Shown piece after piece: positions 31,018 through 42,563 of a stretch of 64,000 bases of DNA (the stretch's first letter is position 1; each line of letters starts with the position of its first letter). The notes beneath the pieces were generated by a model. That model was not told the DNA's origin and did no database searches. It saw nothing but the letters and a program-made list of their open reading frames with translations. The position numbers and the translations under genes are program-made. The DNA lies in NCBI GenBank assembly GCA_020633205.1, contig JACKEB010000015.1, forward strand, positions 372,001 through 436,000, given 5' to 3'. This DNA comes from Polyangiaceae bacterium. GTDB taxonomy: Bacteria; Myxococcota_A; Polyangia; Polyangiales; Polyangiaceae.

Positions 31018-31776
31018 ATGAGCAAGCCTGCGGATGAATCGGAAGGCGACTCCCGTCGCGGCTCGGAGCGCCGCACGGCGACCAGCCCTGGGTTGGGCGT
31101 GCCCTCTCATCGTCCCTTGAGTGCCAGCCCGAGCTCGTCTCCACCCCCGGCCAACTCCCGTCGCGATCCGGTGAGCGACTTCCCGCCGAGCGTTTCCGCG
31201 AACAGCCACGGGAGGTGGAAGGGCCTCTTGGCTCTCGCTGCCCGCGATGCCGTGCTCCAGGCACTGGGGCCCCGCCGCCTCAGCGAGCTGACCGCCCGAC
31301 TCTCCCAAGGCGCACGGGGCGTGTTCGAGCAGCAATACATCGCGACAGCCTGGTATGAGGAGGACGCGAGCGGAGAGATCTTGGAACAGCTCGCCGCGCT
31401 AATCGGCCGCGACCCGCAAGCGGTGGCGCTCGAGATTGGCGCTCGTACGGTCGATCTCTCTTCGGGTCAGCTCGGCCAGTGGCTGATGCGCTTCATCTCC
31501 ACGCCCGAACGTGTGGTGGGATACTCCCGCGAAGTCTGGTCTCGCTTGCGAGACGGGGAGCTAACGGCCGAGCTCCGAGATGGGATGATCGTCTGCCGGC
31601 TGCGCGGCTGGGCGGGGCATCATCCCCTGGTCTGCGTGTGTACACAGGGTGCGCTCGACCGGCTGGGGAGCCGCATGCCCGGGTTGGTTTGGCTCGGAAG
31701 CTCCCGCACAAGCTGCGTGACCGACGGCGCCCCGGCCTGCGTGTACGAGCTGCGATTTCGCCGAAGCCCCAAGTAG
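31018..31776 (+). CDS. Unknown protein with V4R/HNOB-like C-terminal region
   Basis: This 252-aa cytoplasmic protein has a long Ser/Pro-rich N-terminus (residues 1-60). The helical middle begins RWKGLLALAARDAVLQALG. The C-terminal section (about 190-252) has LVCVCTQGALDRLG and SRTSCVTDGAPACVYELRF, a pattern like the end of V4R/heme-NO-binding-like small-molecule-binding domains (xxC-x(6-8)-C-x-(F/Y)). Myxobacteria have many such uncharacterised proteins. No operon partner is close. Confidence 0.55.
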   Translation: MSKPADESEGDSRRGSERRTATSPGLGVPSHRPLSASPSSSPPPANSRRDPVSDFPPSVSANSHGRWKGLLALAARDAVLQALGPRRLSELTARLSQGARGVFEQQYIATAWYEEDASGEILEQLAALIGRDPQAVALEIGARTVDLSSGQLGQWLMRFISTPERVVGYSREVWSRLRDGELTAELRDGMIVCRLRGWAGHHPLVCVCTQGALDRLGSRMPGLVWLGSSRTSCVTDGAPACVYELRFRRSPK

Positions 31777-32098
31777 GCGTACATCCGCCCACCCGGAAAC
31801 ATCCGCGTAGGGCTAAGGGGACGCGGCGCTAGCACCCCCTGTTCCATCTTGCAACGCTGCGCGGGGGCTCAGTCACGCTTGAAACATTGAGGCGCTCGGA
31901 CTGGCGTGCGCATGAGCACACTGCATGCCGCCCTTTGCCTCTCGGAGCGCCGTGGTTCGCGTTTTCTGACTTGCGCCGGGCAAAGGAATCGATATCGAGC
32001 CTTCTCAGGCTGTCGACTCCAGTCGTAGCCTGTGTATTGGTTGCTCTAGCCTCAACTTTGGGGCCGCCGCGTTGAGCGCGATTTGGAGTGCTTTAGAC
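31777..32098. other. Intergenic region upstream of sucA
   Basis: 322 bases with no supported gene. It precedes sucA, whose Shine-Dalgarno (TTTGGAGTG) is just 5' of ATG 32099. I see no clear promoter, repeat or riboswitch structure. Confidence 0.4.
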
Positions 32099-35023
<2,925 letters not shown>

Positions 35024-35026
35024 GAG

Positions 35027-35069
35027 CTGGGCGCTGGATCTGACTGGGCGCTGGCTCTGAGAGAGCCAG
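35027..35069 (+). repeat. 17-bp direct repeat and 7-bp hairpin between sucA and sucB
   Basis: Two near-identical 17-bp units (35027-35043 and 35044-35060, one mismatch) follow the sucA stop. A CTGGCTC - TGAGA - GAGCCAG hairpin spans 35051-35069. Could attenuate or process the operon transcript. Confidence 0.55.
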
Positions 35070-35255
35070 GCGCGGCTGAGAGGTGGTGAGCCGCTCCCGG
35101 TCGCGGTTCCGCGCGCTAGGTTCTACTCCAAGCAATTTGCCAAGCCGACGCGTCCACCCGTGATAGGGTCGGCGCTGCTTTTTACCGCGCCAGCTTCGAG
35201 GCCGAAGCGTGTAGCGCCGATCTATCCAAACCGTAGGAATAGGAGCTGGCTGACC

Positions 35256-36512
35256 ATGGCCGTTGAACTCAAAGTGCCCGAGGTGGGGGAGTCCATCACC
35301 GAGGTTCAAATCGGTGAGTGGCTGAAGAAGGTTGGTGAGGCCGTCAAGCGTGACGAGCCCGTCGTCATGATCGAAACGGACAAGGTGACCGTCGAGTTGC
35401 CGTCACCCGTCGACGGCGTCATCACGGAGATCAAGCTTACTGAGGGCACGAACGCCAGCGTGGGCGACGTGGTCGGCTACGTCGAGGAAGGCGCGACCGC
35501 AACGGAAGCGCCTGCTGCCGCAGCACCCGCGCCCGCCGCAGCACCCGCGCCCGCCGCAGCACCCGCGCCCGCCGCAGCACCCGCGCCAGCATCTCCCCAA
35601 GGAAACGTGGGTGGGTTCGTCATGCCCGCCGCCCAGCGTGAGGCAGCTTCCCGCGGGGTGGATGCCTCTCAGGTTGCTGGCAGCGGCCCGGGTGGCCGGG
35701 TGCTGAAGGAAGACGTGCAGCGCGCTGCGGCGCCCGCACCTCAGGCAGCGCCCGCACCGCAGGCAGCGCCTGCTCCCGCGGCACGACCGGCCCCTCGCGT
35801 TAGCGCAGGCGACCGCGAAGAGGAAGTCGTAGCGATGAGCCCGATGCGCAAGCGCATCGCGGAGCGTCTGGTCGAGTCTCAGCAGACCGCCGCGCTGCTC
35901 ACCACTTTCAACGAGGTGGACATGAGCGAGGTGATGGCGATGCGCAAGCAGTACCAGCCGATGTTCACCGAGAAGTACGGCATCAAGCTCGGCTTCATGT
36001 CCTTCTTCGTGAAGGCCGCGTGTGACGCGCTCAAACTGGTTCCGCAGGTAAACGCGCAGATCAGCGGCACCGACATCGTCTATCACAACTACATGGACGT
36101 CGGTGTCGCCGTGGGCGGCGGTAAGGGCCTCGTGGTTCCGGTGATCCGCAACGCCGAGCGCCTGAGCTTCGCCGAAGTGGAGCAAACGATCTCCGACTTC
36201 GGCGCACGCGCGAAGAAGAACCAGCTGAAGCTGGATGAGCTACAAGGCGGCACGTTCACCATCTCGAACGGTGGCGTCTACGGGTCCCTCATGTCGACGC
36301 CCATCATCAACCCGCCCCAGAGCGGTATCCTGGGGCTCCACGGCATTCAGGAGCGACCCGTGGCGCGCGACGGGCAGGTGGTGATTCGCCCCATGATGTA
36401 CATCGCGCTGACCTACGATCATCGCATCATCGACGGCCGCGAAGCGGTCACCTTCTTGAAGCGCATCAAGGAATGCGTCGAGGAACCCTCGCGCATGTTG
36501 ATCGAGGTGTGA
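35256..36512 (+). CDS. sucB: Dihydrolipoamide succinyltransferase (E2 of 2-oxoglutarate dehydrogenase)
   Basis: 418 aa from ATG 35256 (AGGAG at about 35242). One N-terminal lipoyl domain with the lipoylation Lys in ETDKVTVE (about residue 43), then a mobile AAPAPAAAPAP-type linker of 18-bp repeats, then an E3/E1-binding domain (MPAAQREAASRGVDASQVAGSG). The catalytic CAT domain starts at about 185, with TFNEVDMSEVM and the terminal HRIIDGREAV active-site His-Asp. It transfers succinyl from lipoate to CoA. Cotranscribed with sucA and lpd. Confidence 0.97.
   Translation: MAVELKVPEVGESITEVQIGEWLKKVGEAVKRDEPVVMIETDKVTVELPSPVDGVITEIKLTEGTNASVGDVVGYVEEGATATEAPAAAAPAPAAAPAPAAAPAPAAAPAPASPQGNVGGFVMPAAQREAASRGVDASQVAGSGPGGRVLKEDVQRAAAPAPQAAPAPQAAPAPAARPAPRVSAGDREEEVVAMSPMRKRIAERLVESQQTAALLTTFNEVDMSEVMAMRKQYQPMFTEKYGIKLGFMSFFVKAACDALKLVPQVNAQISGTDIVYHNYMDVGVAVGGGKGLVVPVIRNAERLSFAEVEQTISDFGARAKKNQLKLDELQGGTFTISNGGVYGSLMSTPIINPPQSGILGLHGIQERPVARDGQVVIRPMMYIALTYDHRIIDGREAVTFLKRIKECVEEPSRMLIEV
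35518..35590 (+). repeat. 18-bp tandem repeat encoding the sucB Ala/Pro linker
   Basis: Four consecutive copies of an 18-bp unit (GCAGCACCCGCGCCCGCC type) encode the AAPAPA flexible linker between lipoyl and binding domains. Confidence 0.85.
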
Positions 36513-36516
36513 GGTC

Positions 36517-37917
36517 ATGGCCACGAACCACGACTTGATCGTCATTGGTGCTGGCCCGGGCGGCTATATCGCGGCGATCCGCGCAGCTCAGCTCGGCCTC
36601 AACGTCGCTTGCATCGAGTACGAACCGCTGCTCGGCGGGACGTGTCTGCGCGTCGGCTGTATTCCCAGCAAGGCATTGCTGGAGGCCAGCGAGCTGTTCA
36701 ACCAAGCGCAGAACACGTTCGGCAGTCTCGGCATTCGCCTACCTCAGGTGCAGCTGGATCTGCCGACGATGTTGAGCCGCAAGGACGCCGTGGTGAAGGG
36801 GCTGACGAGCGGCATTGCGGGGCTGTTCAAGAAGCACAAGATCACCCGCTACGAAGGCCACGGGCGCTTCCTCGGTACGCAGAACGGCGTCACCCGGGTT
36901 GCCGTGCGGAATAACGGAGCAGACACGGAGCTCTCGGCCGCGAAGGTGATCATCGCCACCGGCAGCAAGGTCGCGCCGCTGCGCGGCGTCGAGTGGGACG
37001 GTGACAAGATTGGTGGCAGCACCGAGGCGCTGAGCTACCCGAGCGTGCCGAAGCACCTGGTGGTGATCGGCGCTGGCGTGATTGGCCTCGAACTCGGTTC
37101 GGTTTGGTTGCGCCTTGGCGCAAAGGTCACCGTGCTCGAGTACCTCGACCGCATCTTGCCCGGTATGGACACCGAGATCGCGAAGGAGGCCAAGCGCACC
37201 TTCGAGAAACAAGGCATGGAGTTCCGTTTGGGGTCCCGTGTCACCGGTGCGCGTGCCACGGGAGATGGAGCCATCGTCGAGGTAGACGGCCAGGAGCCGC
37301 TTCAATGCGACCGCGTGTTGCTCGCCGTCGGGCGCATTCCGAACACGGATGGGCTGGCGCTGGAAGCGATCGGGCTCTCGACGGATCAGCGTGGCCGTAT
37401 CCCGGTTGGCGATCATTTCGACACCGGGGTGGCTGGCGTCTACGCTATCGGCGATGTGATCCGCGGGGCAATGCTAGCTCACAAAGCCGAAGAAGAAGGC
37501 GTGGCTTGCGTGGAACACATCGTCACCGGCTACGGTCACGTGAACTACGACGCGATCCCGGGTGTGGTCTACACTTCCCCGGAGATTGCCTCCGTCGGCA
37601 AGACGGAAGAAGAACTGAAGGAAGCAAACATCCCCTACAAGAAGGGTGTGTTTCCCTTCATGGCCAACAGCCGTGCTCGCGCGATCGGTCATACCGAGGG
37701 TCGGGTGAAGATGCTGGCCCACGCGGAAACGGATCGCGTCCTCGGCGTGCACATCATTGGCGCGCACGCGGGCGACTTGATCGCGGAGTGTGCTGCGGCC
37801 ATTGAGTTCGGTGCGAGCAGCGAAGACGTCGCGCGCACGTGTCACGCGCACCCGACGTTGGCGGAAGCAGTGAAAGAGGCTGCGCTGTCCGTCGACAAGC
37901 GACCGCTCAACATCTAG
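36517..37917 (+). CDS. lpdA: Dihydrolipoyl dehydrogenase (E3)
   Basis: 466-aa FAD disulfide oxidoreductase that reoxidises dihydrolipoate for 2-oxoglutarate (and possibly pyruvate) dehydrogenase. Visible: FAD motif IGAGPGGYIAAI, redox pair GTCLRVGC (C-x4-C), NAD-binding GAGVIGLELGSV and C-terminal HAHPTLAEA (active-site His-Glu). It begins four bases after sucB, in the sucA-sucB-lpd operon. Confidence 0.97.
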   Translation: MATNHDLIVIGAGPGGYIAAIRAAQLGLNVACIEYEPLLGGTCLRVGCIPSKALLEASELFNQAQNTFGSLGIRLPQVQLDLPTMLSRKDAVVKGLTSGIAGLFKKHKITRYEGHGRFLGTQNGVTRVAVRNNGADTELSAAKVIIATGSKVAPLRGVEWDGDKIGGSTEALSYPSVPKHLVVIGAGVIGLELGSVWLRLGAKVTVLEYLDRILPGMDTEIAKEAKRTFEKQGMEFRLGSRVTGARATGDGAIVEVDGQEPLQCDRVLLAVGRIPNTDGLALEAIGLSTDQRGRIPVGDHFDTGVAGVYAIGDVIRGAMLAHKAEEEGVACVEHIVTGYGHVNYDAIPGVVYTSPEIASVGKTEEELKEANIPYKKGVFPFMANSRARAIGHTEGRVKMLAHAETDRVLGVHIIGAHAGDLIAECAAAIEFGASSEDVARTCHAHPTLAEAVKEAALSVDKRPLNI

Positions 37918-38228
37918 CAACCAGCGGTGGGGCAGAGGTGATGCAAAGCAGCGTACCTCTCCCCCAAACCCGCACGCGACCTACGTGGCGTGGACGAGTG
38001 TTCGACGGGAGATTGGTTGAACCTCCTGCGAGATGCGCCAACCCCTCCGCCCTTCGCCCTTGACCGTCGCGAAATGCGAGCCGAGGTCGGCTGGTTGGTC
38101 GAGCAAGACGCGAAACGCAATCCAGCCCAAATCAAGTGTTGTTCGTGCGGGGCGGGTTGGCGCTTTGGCAAAGCGAAAGCGTCACTGGTACCGCGGAATA
38201 GGTTGCGGTTAGGGTGGGTTCACGAACC
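37918..38228. other. Intergenic region downstream of lpdA
   Basis: About 311 bases. One frame (37990-38346) is open but lacks codon bias and an RBS and is rejected. I see no hairpin or repeat. Confidence 0.35.
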
Positions 38229-38786
38229 ATGGAAACTCAGGCGGAACTCACCCTCGTCGTTTTGGAAGAGGGCGCAATTTGGCCTGAGTGGCACCCCGCG
38301 TGTCAGTTCTCAGCAGAAGAACCTGAGGGTCCTCCGCCGGCGGTGATGGCGATCGCCCAGAGCCAGGGCGAAGCAGAGAGCCATTTCGTGGAGCGCGTGA
38401 GCCACCGCCTGAAGGCGCTACCCGCGGAGCTCAGAAAGCAGCGGGCGAGGTTGGCTCATGTGGTGCTCTCCACCGCTGACGTCGCAGATCCATCGACCAA
38501 GGCGAGAGTGGAGCTTGCCAGGCGACTCGCTCAGGTGTGCGTGGGCGAGGCCGCGCGTTTCGTCTTGGCAGCGCCGCCAGCGTGTTCTCCCGCAGCTCAG
38601 CGCGATCTGTTTGCGCTGGCCGGCGGCCTGTGTGAGGTGCTCGGCTCCGCGTGCGACGTGTCCGTGAGCTTCGGTCCGGCACAGGCACCGACCAGCGAGA
38701 CTCGCTTGCGAGTTACTCGCCCCGACAACGCCGAGCTGGCAGATTTCCAAGAGGAAATGGACATCCAGCGCATCTCAGTCCACTAG
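38229..38786 (+). CDS. Uncharacterised cytoplasmic protein
   Basis: This 185-aa protein (METQAELT) has no signal peptide or membrane helix. It begins with a beta-strand (AELTLVVLEEGA), has helices around residues 45-75 (VERVSHRLKALPAELRKQR) and AVLSTADVADPSTKARVELA, and ends in an acidic segment. No family recognised. Its 3' end overlaps no gene; the membrane protein at 38846 is convergent. Confidence 0.55.
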   Translation: METQAELTLVVLEEGAIWPEWHPACQFSAEEPEGPPPAVMAIAQSQGEAESHFVERVSHRLKALPAELRKQRARLAHVVLSTADVADPSTKARVELARRLAQVCVGEAARFVLAAPPACSPAAQRDLFALAGGLCEVLGSACDVSVSFGPAQAPTSETRLRVTRPDNAELADFQEEMDIQRISVH

Positions 38787-38845
38787 CTCGCGCCGCATAC
38801 TCCTCAGACGGCTCGTTTGGGAGTGAGAGAGCGACGGAGCTAGCG

Positions 38846-39400
38846 TCAGGCTTGCTCGGCCTGGGAGCGATGCAACGGCACTTCAATCGCGACGTCGAGG
38901 ATGCCACCGCGCATCCCGCGCCACGCGTGGACCAGCAGCGAAACGACGCCCCACATCAGGCCGAGCACCACGCCCCCGTCGATGATCCCGCGCCAGGGCT
39001 GTGGAACGTGTCGCACCGCGATCACGATCAGCGCGATCATGCTGCTTACCCCCCACGCCGTGATGAGGCCGCGCTTTGTCGCGTGAAAGTAGGCCATGCA
39101 GAACGCGGGCGCGAAGAGCACGTGCAGCGGGCGCGGATTCGCCGCGAGGTGCAGTGCACGCCCCACCACCTTCGGGCTGAAACGCTTCTGAAATCCCCGG
39201 TAACCCTCGGCGTATCCGCTAAAGAGCAGCCAGCCCACATAGAGCAGCGCTTGGATTTCGGTGAGGCTGCCTTCCTTGAGCGGTTCCCACGCCAGAGGAG
39301 CGATGCGGTAGATCGCCTGACTGAGGAACGCGACCACACCGAGAACGCCCCAGAGCACGATCAGGGTTCCGGTCAGCGTGCGCGGGGGCCCGACAGTCAC
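38846..39400 (-). CDS. Multi-helix membrane protein of unknown function
   Basis: 184 aa from GTG 39400 (alternative TTG at 39442). About five hydrophobic segments: TLTGTLIVLWGVLGVVAFL, LYVGWLLFSGY, LHVLFAPAFCMAYF, SSMIALIVIAVR and VVLGLMWGVVSLLVH. A charged segment GYRGFQKRFSPKVVGR sits between helices two and three. No known motif; role unknown. Confidence 0.6.
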   Translation of the reverse strand: MTVGPPRTLTGTLIVLWGVLGVVAFLSQAIYRIAPLAWEPLKEGSLTEIQALLYVGWLLFSGYAEGYRGFQKRFSPKVVGRALHLAANPRPLHVLFAPAFCMAYFHATKRGLITAWGVSSMIALIVIAVRHVPQPWRGIIDGGVVLGLMWGVVSLLVHAWRGMRGGILDVAIEVPLHRSQAEQA

Positions 39401-39510
39401 GTCCGGGCTTATAGCCTGCAAGGAATGCCCACGCCCCAACAACTTTGCCGCAGCTGAGCGGCGGGCTGCTGGTTGACACGCCGCGTTAGGATGCCTACCT
39501 GTAGTCGTTC

Positions 39511-40566
39511 ATGGCGAAGCAACCCCTCGCTGAGCCGCTGGCAGTGGTCGCTGGCCTGCGGACGCCGTTCGTGCGCGCGGGCGGACCTTTGGACCGCGTC
39601 GCAGCGGAGTCACTGCTCGGAGGGGTGCTGAGCGAACTGCTCGAACGCTCGCTGCTAGCCGAGGGGCAGCTCGAGCTTTTGGTGCTGAGCTTGGCGGCTG
39701 AGGATGCGCTGGAAGTAGACGCTCGCGAGGTGCTGCGCCGCTCGGTATGTTCAGCCGACATTGCCGTGCGGCAATATCTTCCGGGTGCACCGGATGACTT
39801 GCAGGCACTGGATTCCCTGGTCGAGGCGATGCAGGGTGGTGGTGTTGGTGTGGGCGCGCTTCTCGGCGCAAGGCTGCACCGCCGTGGTGCACCAGAGCGG
39901 CTCTGGTGGCGGCTGTGGAACTCGCTGCGAGGAATGCGCGATGGTCTCAGGCGCGCGCGCGGGGAAAGCGGTGCTGGCTTTGAGTTTCGGGAAGCGTTGA
40001 AGAGCTACGGCCTCGCAGCTCGCGCTTGGGGTGAGGGGCGCTTCGAAGATCAGGTGATGTCGGTGCTCATCGCCGGCGCCGGTGAGGTCATCGCGGAGGA
40101 CGAACTCCGCAGGCACTTTCATGCGGAAACGCTGAGGAGCTACGGTGTCGCAGGCCTGGTGCTGGCGACAGCGGACCAAGTACAGTCGCTGGCGCTCCGC
40201 CCGCTAGGCTGGATCCGCGCGATGGCGAGTGAGCGGGTTCCAGTGGGAGACACTGCGCTCTCTAATTTCGCCCTCGATGTCCTGGCCGGCAGTGAGCCTT
40301 GTTTGGTCGAATTGAGTGAGAGCACGCGGTCGGCTGAGGCGCTCAGACGAGGGCTGCTCTCGTCGGGCGCGGAGTGGCTGGAGATGGCCGACCGTTTGAA
40401 TGTGACGGGAGACAGCGTGGCGTTTGGGGACGCAGGCTGCGCGACCTTTCCACGCCAAGTAGTGCAACTCTTGCATGAGCTTGGGCGACGCGGTGGCGGT
40501 GTTGGTTTGTGCCTCTCGGTAGGTGAGGTGTCCACCGCGCTCGCTCTGGAGGTACCCCGTGGATGA
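39511..40566 (+). CDS. Degenerate thiolase (FadI-like) lacking catalytic residues
   Basis: This 351-aa protein aligns by eye over its whole length with FadI-type acetyl-CoA acyltransferases: VVAGLRTPFVRAGG at the N-terminus, FREALKSYGLAARAWGEG, LRPLGWIRAM and VVQLLHELGRRGGGVGL at the C-terminus. But the catalytic Cys segment (SRACAT in FadI) reads about PGAPDD. The HEAF and GHP His motifs are replaced by non-His residues (FGDAG). The second Cys (TACAAGG) reads LCLSVGE. It therefore keeps the fold but probably not thiolase activity. Overlaps the FadJ-like gene by 8 bases. Confidence 0.75.
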   Translation: MAKQPLAEPLAVVAGLRTPFVRAGGPLDRVAAESLLGGVLSELLERSLLAEGQLELLVLSLAAEDALEVDAREVLRRSVCSADIAVRQYLPGAPDDLQALDSLVEAMQGGGVGVGALLGARLHRRGAPERLWWRLWNSLRGMRDGLRRARGESGAGFEFREALKSYGLAARAWGEGRFEDQVMSVLIAGAGEVIAEDELRRHFHAETLRSYGVAGLVLATADQVQSLALRPLGWIRAMASERVPVGDTALSNFALDVLAGSEPCLVELSESTRSAEALRRGLLSSGAEWLEMADRLNVTGDSVAFGDAGCATFPRQVVQLLHELGRRGGGVGLCLSVGEVSTALALEVPRG

Positions 40567-42505
40567 ACAGGTAGAGCATTACCGCGAGGAAGTAAACGCC
40601 TCCCCCGGGCCGGTTGGCCCTGCTGTGCGCCTAGACGTTGACACCATGGAGGTGGTGCTCGGCCCGGGGTTCGAAGTGCTTGAGGGAGCGCATGCGGGTG
40701 AGCTGGCCTCCCGAGTGGGCTTGGCTGAACAAGCTGGCGTGCGAGGGTTGGTACTTCGGTTCTGTGCCGCCGAGCCTTCTCGGCTGCTCGACGCTGATCG
40801 TTTGGAGGCGTTCGAGACGCCAGGCCAAGCCGAGGCCGCGCTCGACGAAGCGAGCTTGCTGGTGGACCGCATCGAGCAGACGACCCTGAGGTGTGTCGCG
40901 GTGGTCGAGCGCGACCTCGGCGGCCCCAATCTCGAGTTGGCGCTCAGTTGTGGGCACATGATCGCTGGGACAGGGTTGCGCTTGGGGCTCGACGGCGCCG
41001 CCTTGGGCGTTGTGCCCGCCTTGGGAGGCCTTCCGCGTCTGGTGGCCCGCCTAGGTGCCAAAGGCGCGCTCATCCACCTGCTACGCGGCGAGCGTATCGC
41101 GAGCGAAAGTGCGTGCGAAGTTGGCTTGGTGGATGAGTGCCTGGAGGAGGACGCTTGCAGTATTGCCGCGAGGCAATGGGTTGCGCGTCCCACCTCCGGT
41201 CGTCTCGCGGCCCTTCGGGATTGGGCGCGGGTGCGCTTGCCATACCGCATGCCCGGCGCGGAGCTCGACGCCCGCAGCGACGTGGCGAGCGCGCTCAAGC
41301 GTCAGCTGCGCACTGCTATGTGGAAAGACGCCGGTCGTCAGCGCGGCGAAGCAGCGAAGGTTTTCTCCAAGTTGGCGTGTGGAGAGCAGAGCGCGGCGCT
41401 GCGGCGCCTAGCAAGGCTCCTTGAAGACAGGGCACCGGTTGGCGGGCCCCCACCACGTGTCGCGTTGATTGGCGGCGGTCGAGTTGGTGCAGAGCTCGCA
41501 CAACGTACCTTGCTCGCGGGAGGTGTGCTCAGGCTGCTCGAGCGGGATGAGAAGGCGCTGCTGCGCGGCGTGCGGCGTGTAAGAGACGGCCTGCGTCGCT
41601 CTGGGCTCGATGGCGTGCGCCTCGAGCGAACCATGGGCCATATGACGCACACCGCCGAGCTCTCGCGTCTTGGCAGCTTCGACGTGGTCGTGGAGGCAAT
41701 CGCGGAGGAGTCGGTGGTCAAGCGTCGCCTGCTCGACCAAGTGGCGGCCCAGCTTACGCGATCGGTGGTCCACGAGCCTACGTTGGTTACGACGAGCAGC
41801 ACTCATGAGCTCGCGAGACTCACGTCAGGGCAGGTGGCGAAGGTGGCGTTGGTCGGTCTGCATCTCGGGCTGCTGACCGAGCGCCCCTACGCAGAGCTCG
41901 TGCATGGAGACCCAGCGGCGACGCGGACCATCGAGCGCTTCTTGAGCATGCTGGGTTACCGTGTGGTAACAGTCGCTGACGTCGCGCCCGGGCTGTGCCT
42001 GCGCCTGGCTACTGCGTTCATCGTGGAGTCCCTTGAGCTCGGGCGCGAGGGCTTCGCCCTCACAGAGGTGGATCAGGCGGTGAAGAACTGGGGCTTTGAG
42101 CTGGGCCCCACGGAGCTCCTTGAACGCCTTGGTCAACGCACCTTCTCTGACTTGGTAGCCGTCGCGTTCCATCGCTCCTCCCGTCGCTTCCCCGCACCCG
42201 CTCGCTTGGAGGCGCTGTTCGAGGCTCAGCCGCGAGCACGACGCTGGGTGCATCCGGCTAGCCCGGTGCCAGTCGAGCGTCTGGTGCTGCGTTTGGTGGA
42301 AGAAGCGCGCTGCGCGCTCCAGGAAGGCGTGGTGGCGCGCCCGGAGCTTGCCGACCTGGCTGCGGTTTGGGGCATGGGGTTCCCGGCCTATCGCGGAGGG
42401 CCGCTTAGCTGGGCGGAGACCCTCGGCGAAACGAAGGTGCAGCGGCGGCTCAGCCGGCTCCATTCGCTGCACGGTCCGCGTTTCGAGCCGAGCGTCGTGC
42501 TCTAA
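40559..42505 (+). CDS. FadJ-like multifunctional enoyl-CoA hydratase/3-hydroxyacyl-CoA dehydrogenase, partly degenerate
   Basis: This 648-aa protein starts at GTG 40559, overlapping the thiolase-like stop by 8 bases. The N-terminal crotonase part keeps one Glu (LELALSC), but the second Glu region of FadJ (LPEVQLG) reads LDGAALG. The dehydrogenase part keeps the NAD motif IGGGRVGAELAQ, a Ser in TTSSTHEL and a His-Glu pair near GLHLG...ERPYAEL, but the usual HFFNP is lost. It ends with a C-terminal FadJ-type domain (RGGPLSWAETLG). Partner of the upstream FadI-like protein; activity uncertain. Confidence 0.75.
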   Translation: MDEQVEHYREEVNASPGPVGPAVRLDVDTMEVVLGPGFEVLEGAHAGELASRVGLAEQAGVRGLVLRFCAAEPSRLLDADRLEAFETPGQAEAALDEASLLVDRIEQTTLRCVAVVERDLGGPNLELALSCGHMIAGTGLRLGLDGAALGVVPALGGLPRLVARLGAKGALIHLLRGERIASESACEVGLVDECLEEDACSIAARQWVARPTSGRLAALRDWARVRLPYRMPGAELDARSDVASALKRQLRTAMWKDAGRQRGEAAKVFSKLACGEQSAALRRLARLLEDRAPVGGPPPRVALIGGGRVGAELAQRTLLAGGVLRLLERDEKALLRGVRRVRDGLRRSGLDGVRLERTMGHMTHTAELSRLGSFDVVVEAIAEESVVKRRLLDQVAAQLTRSVVHEPTLVTTSSTHELARLTSGQVAKVALVGLHLGLLTERPYAELVHGDPAATRTIERFLSMLGYRVVTVADVAPGLCLRLATAFIVESLELGREGFALTEVDQAVKNWGFELGPTELLERLGQRTFSDLVAVAFHRSSRRFPAPARLEALFEAQPRARRWVHPASPVPVERLVLRLVEEARCALQEGVVARPELADLAAVWGMGFPAYRGGPLSWAETLGETKVQRRLSRLHSLHGPRFEPSVVL

Positions 42506-42563
42506 GGGACTGCCAAGGCAGGAAAGTCCTCAAGGGTGGACGTACGCAACCGATCTCGGAGGT

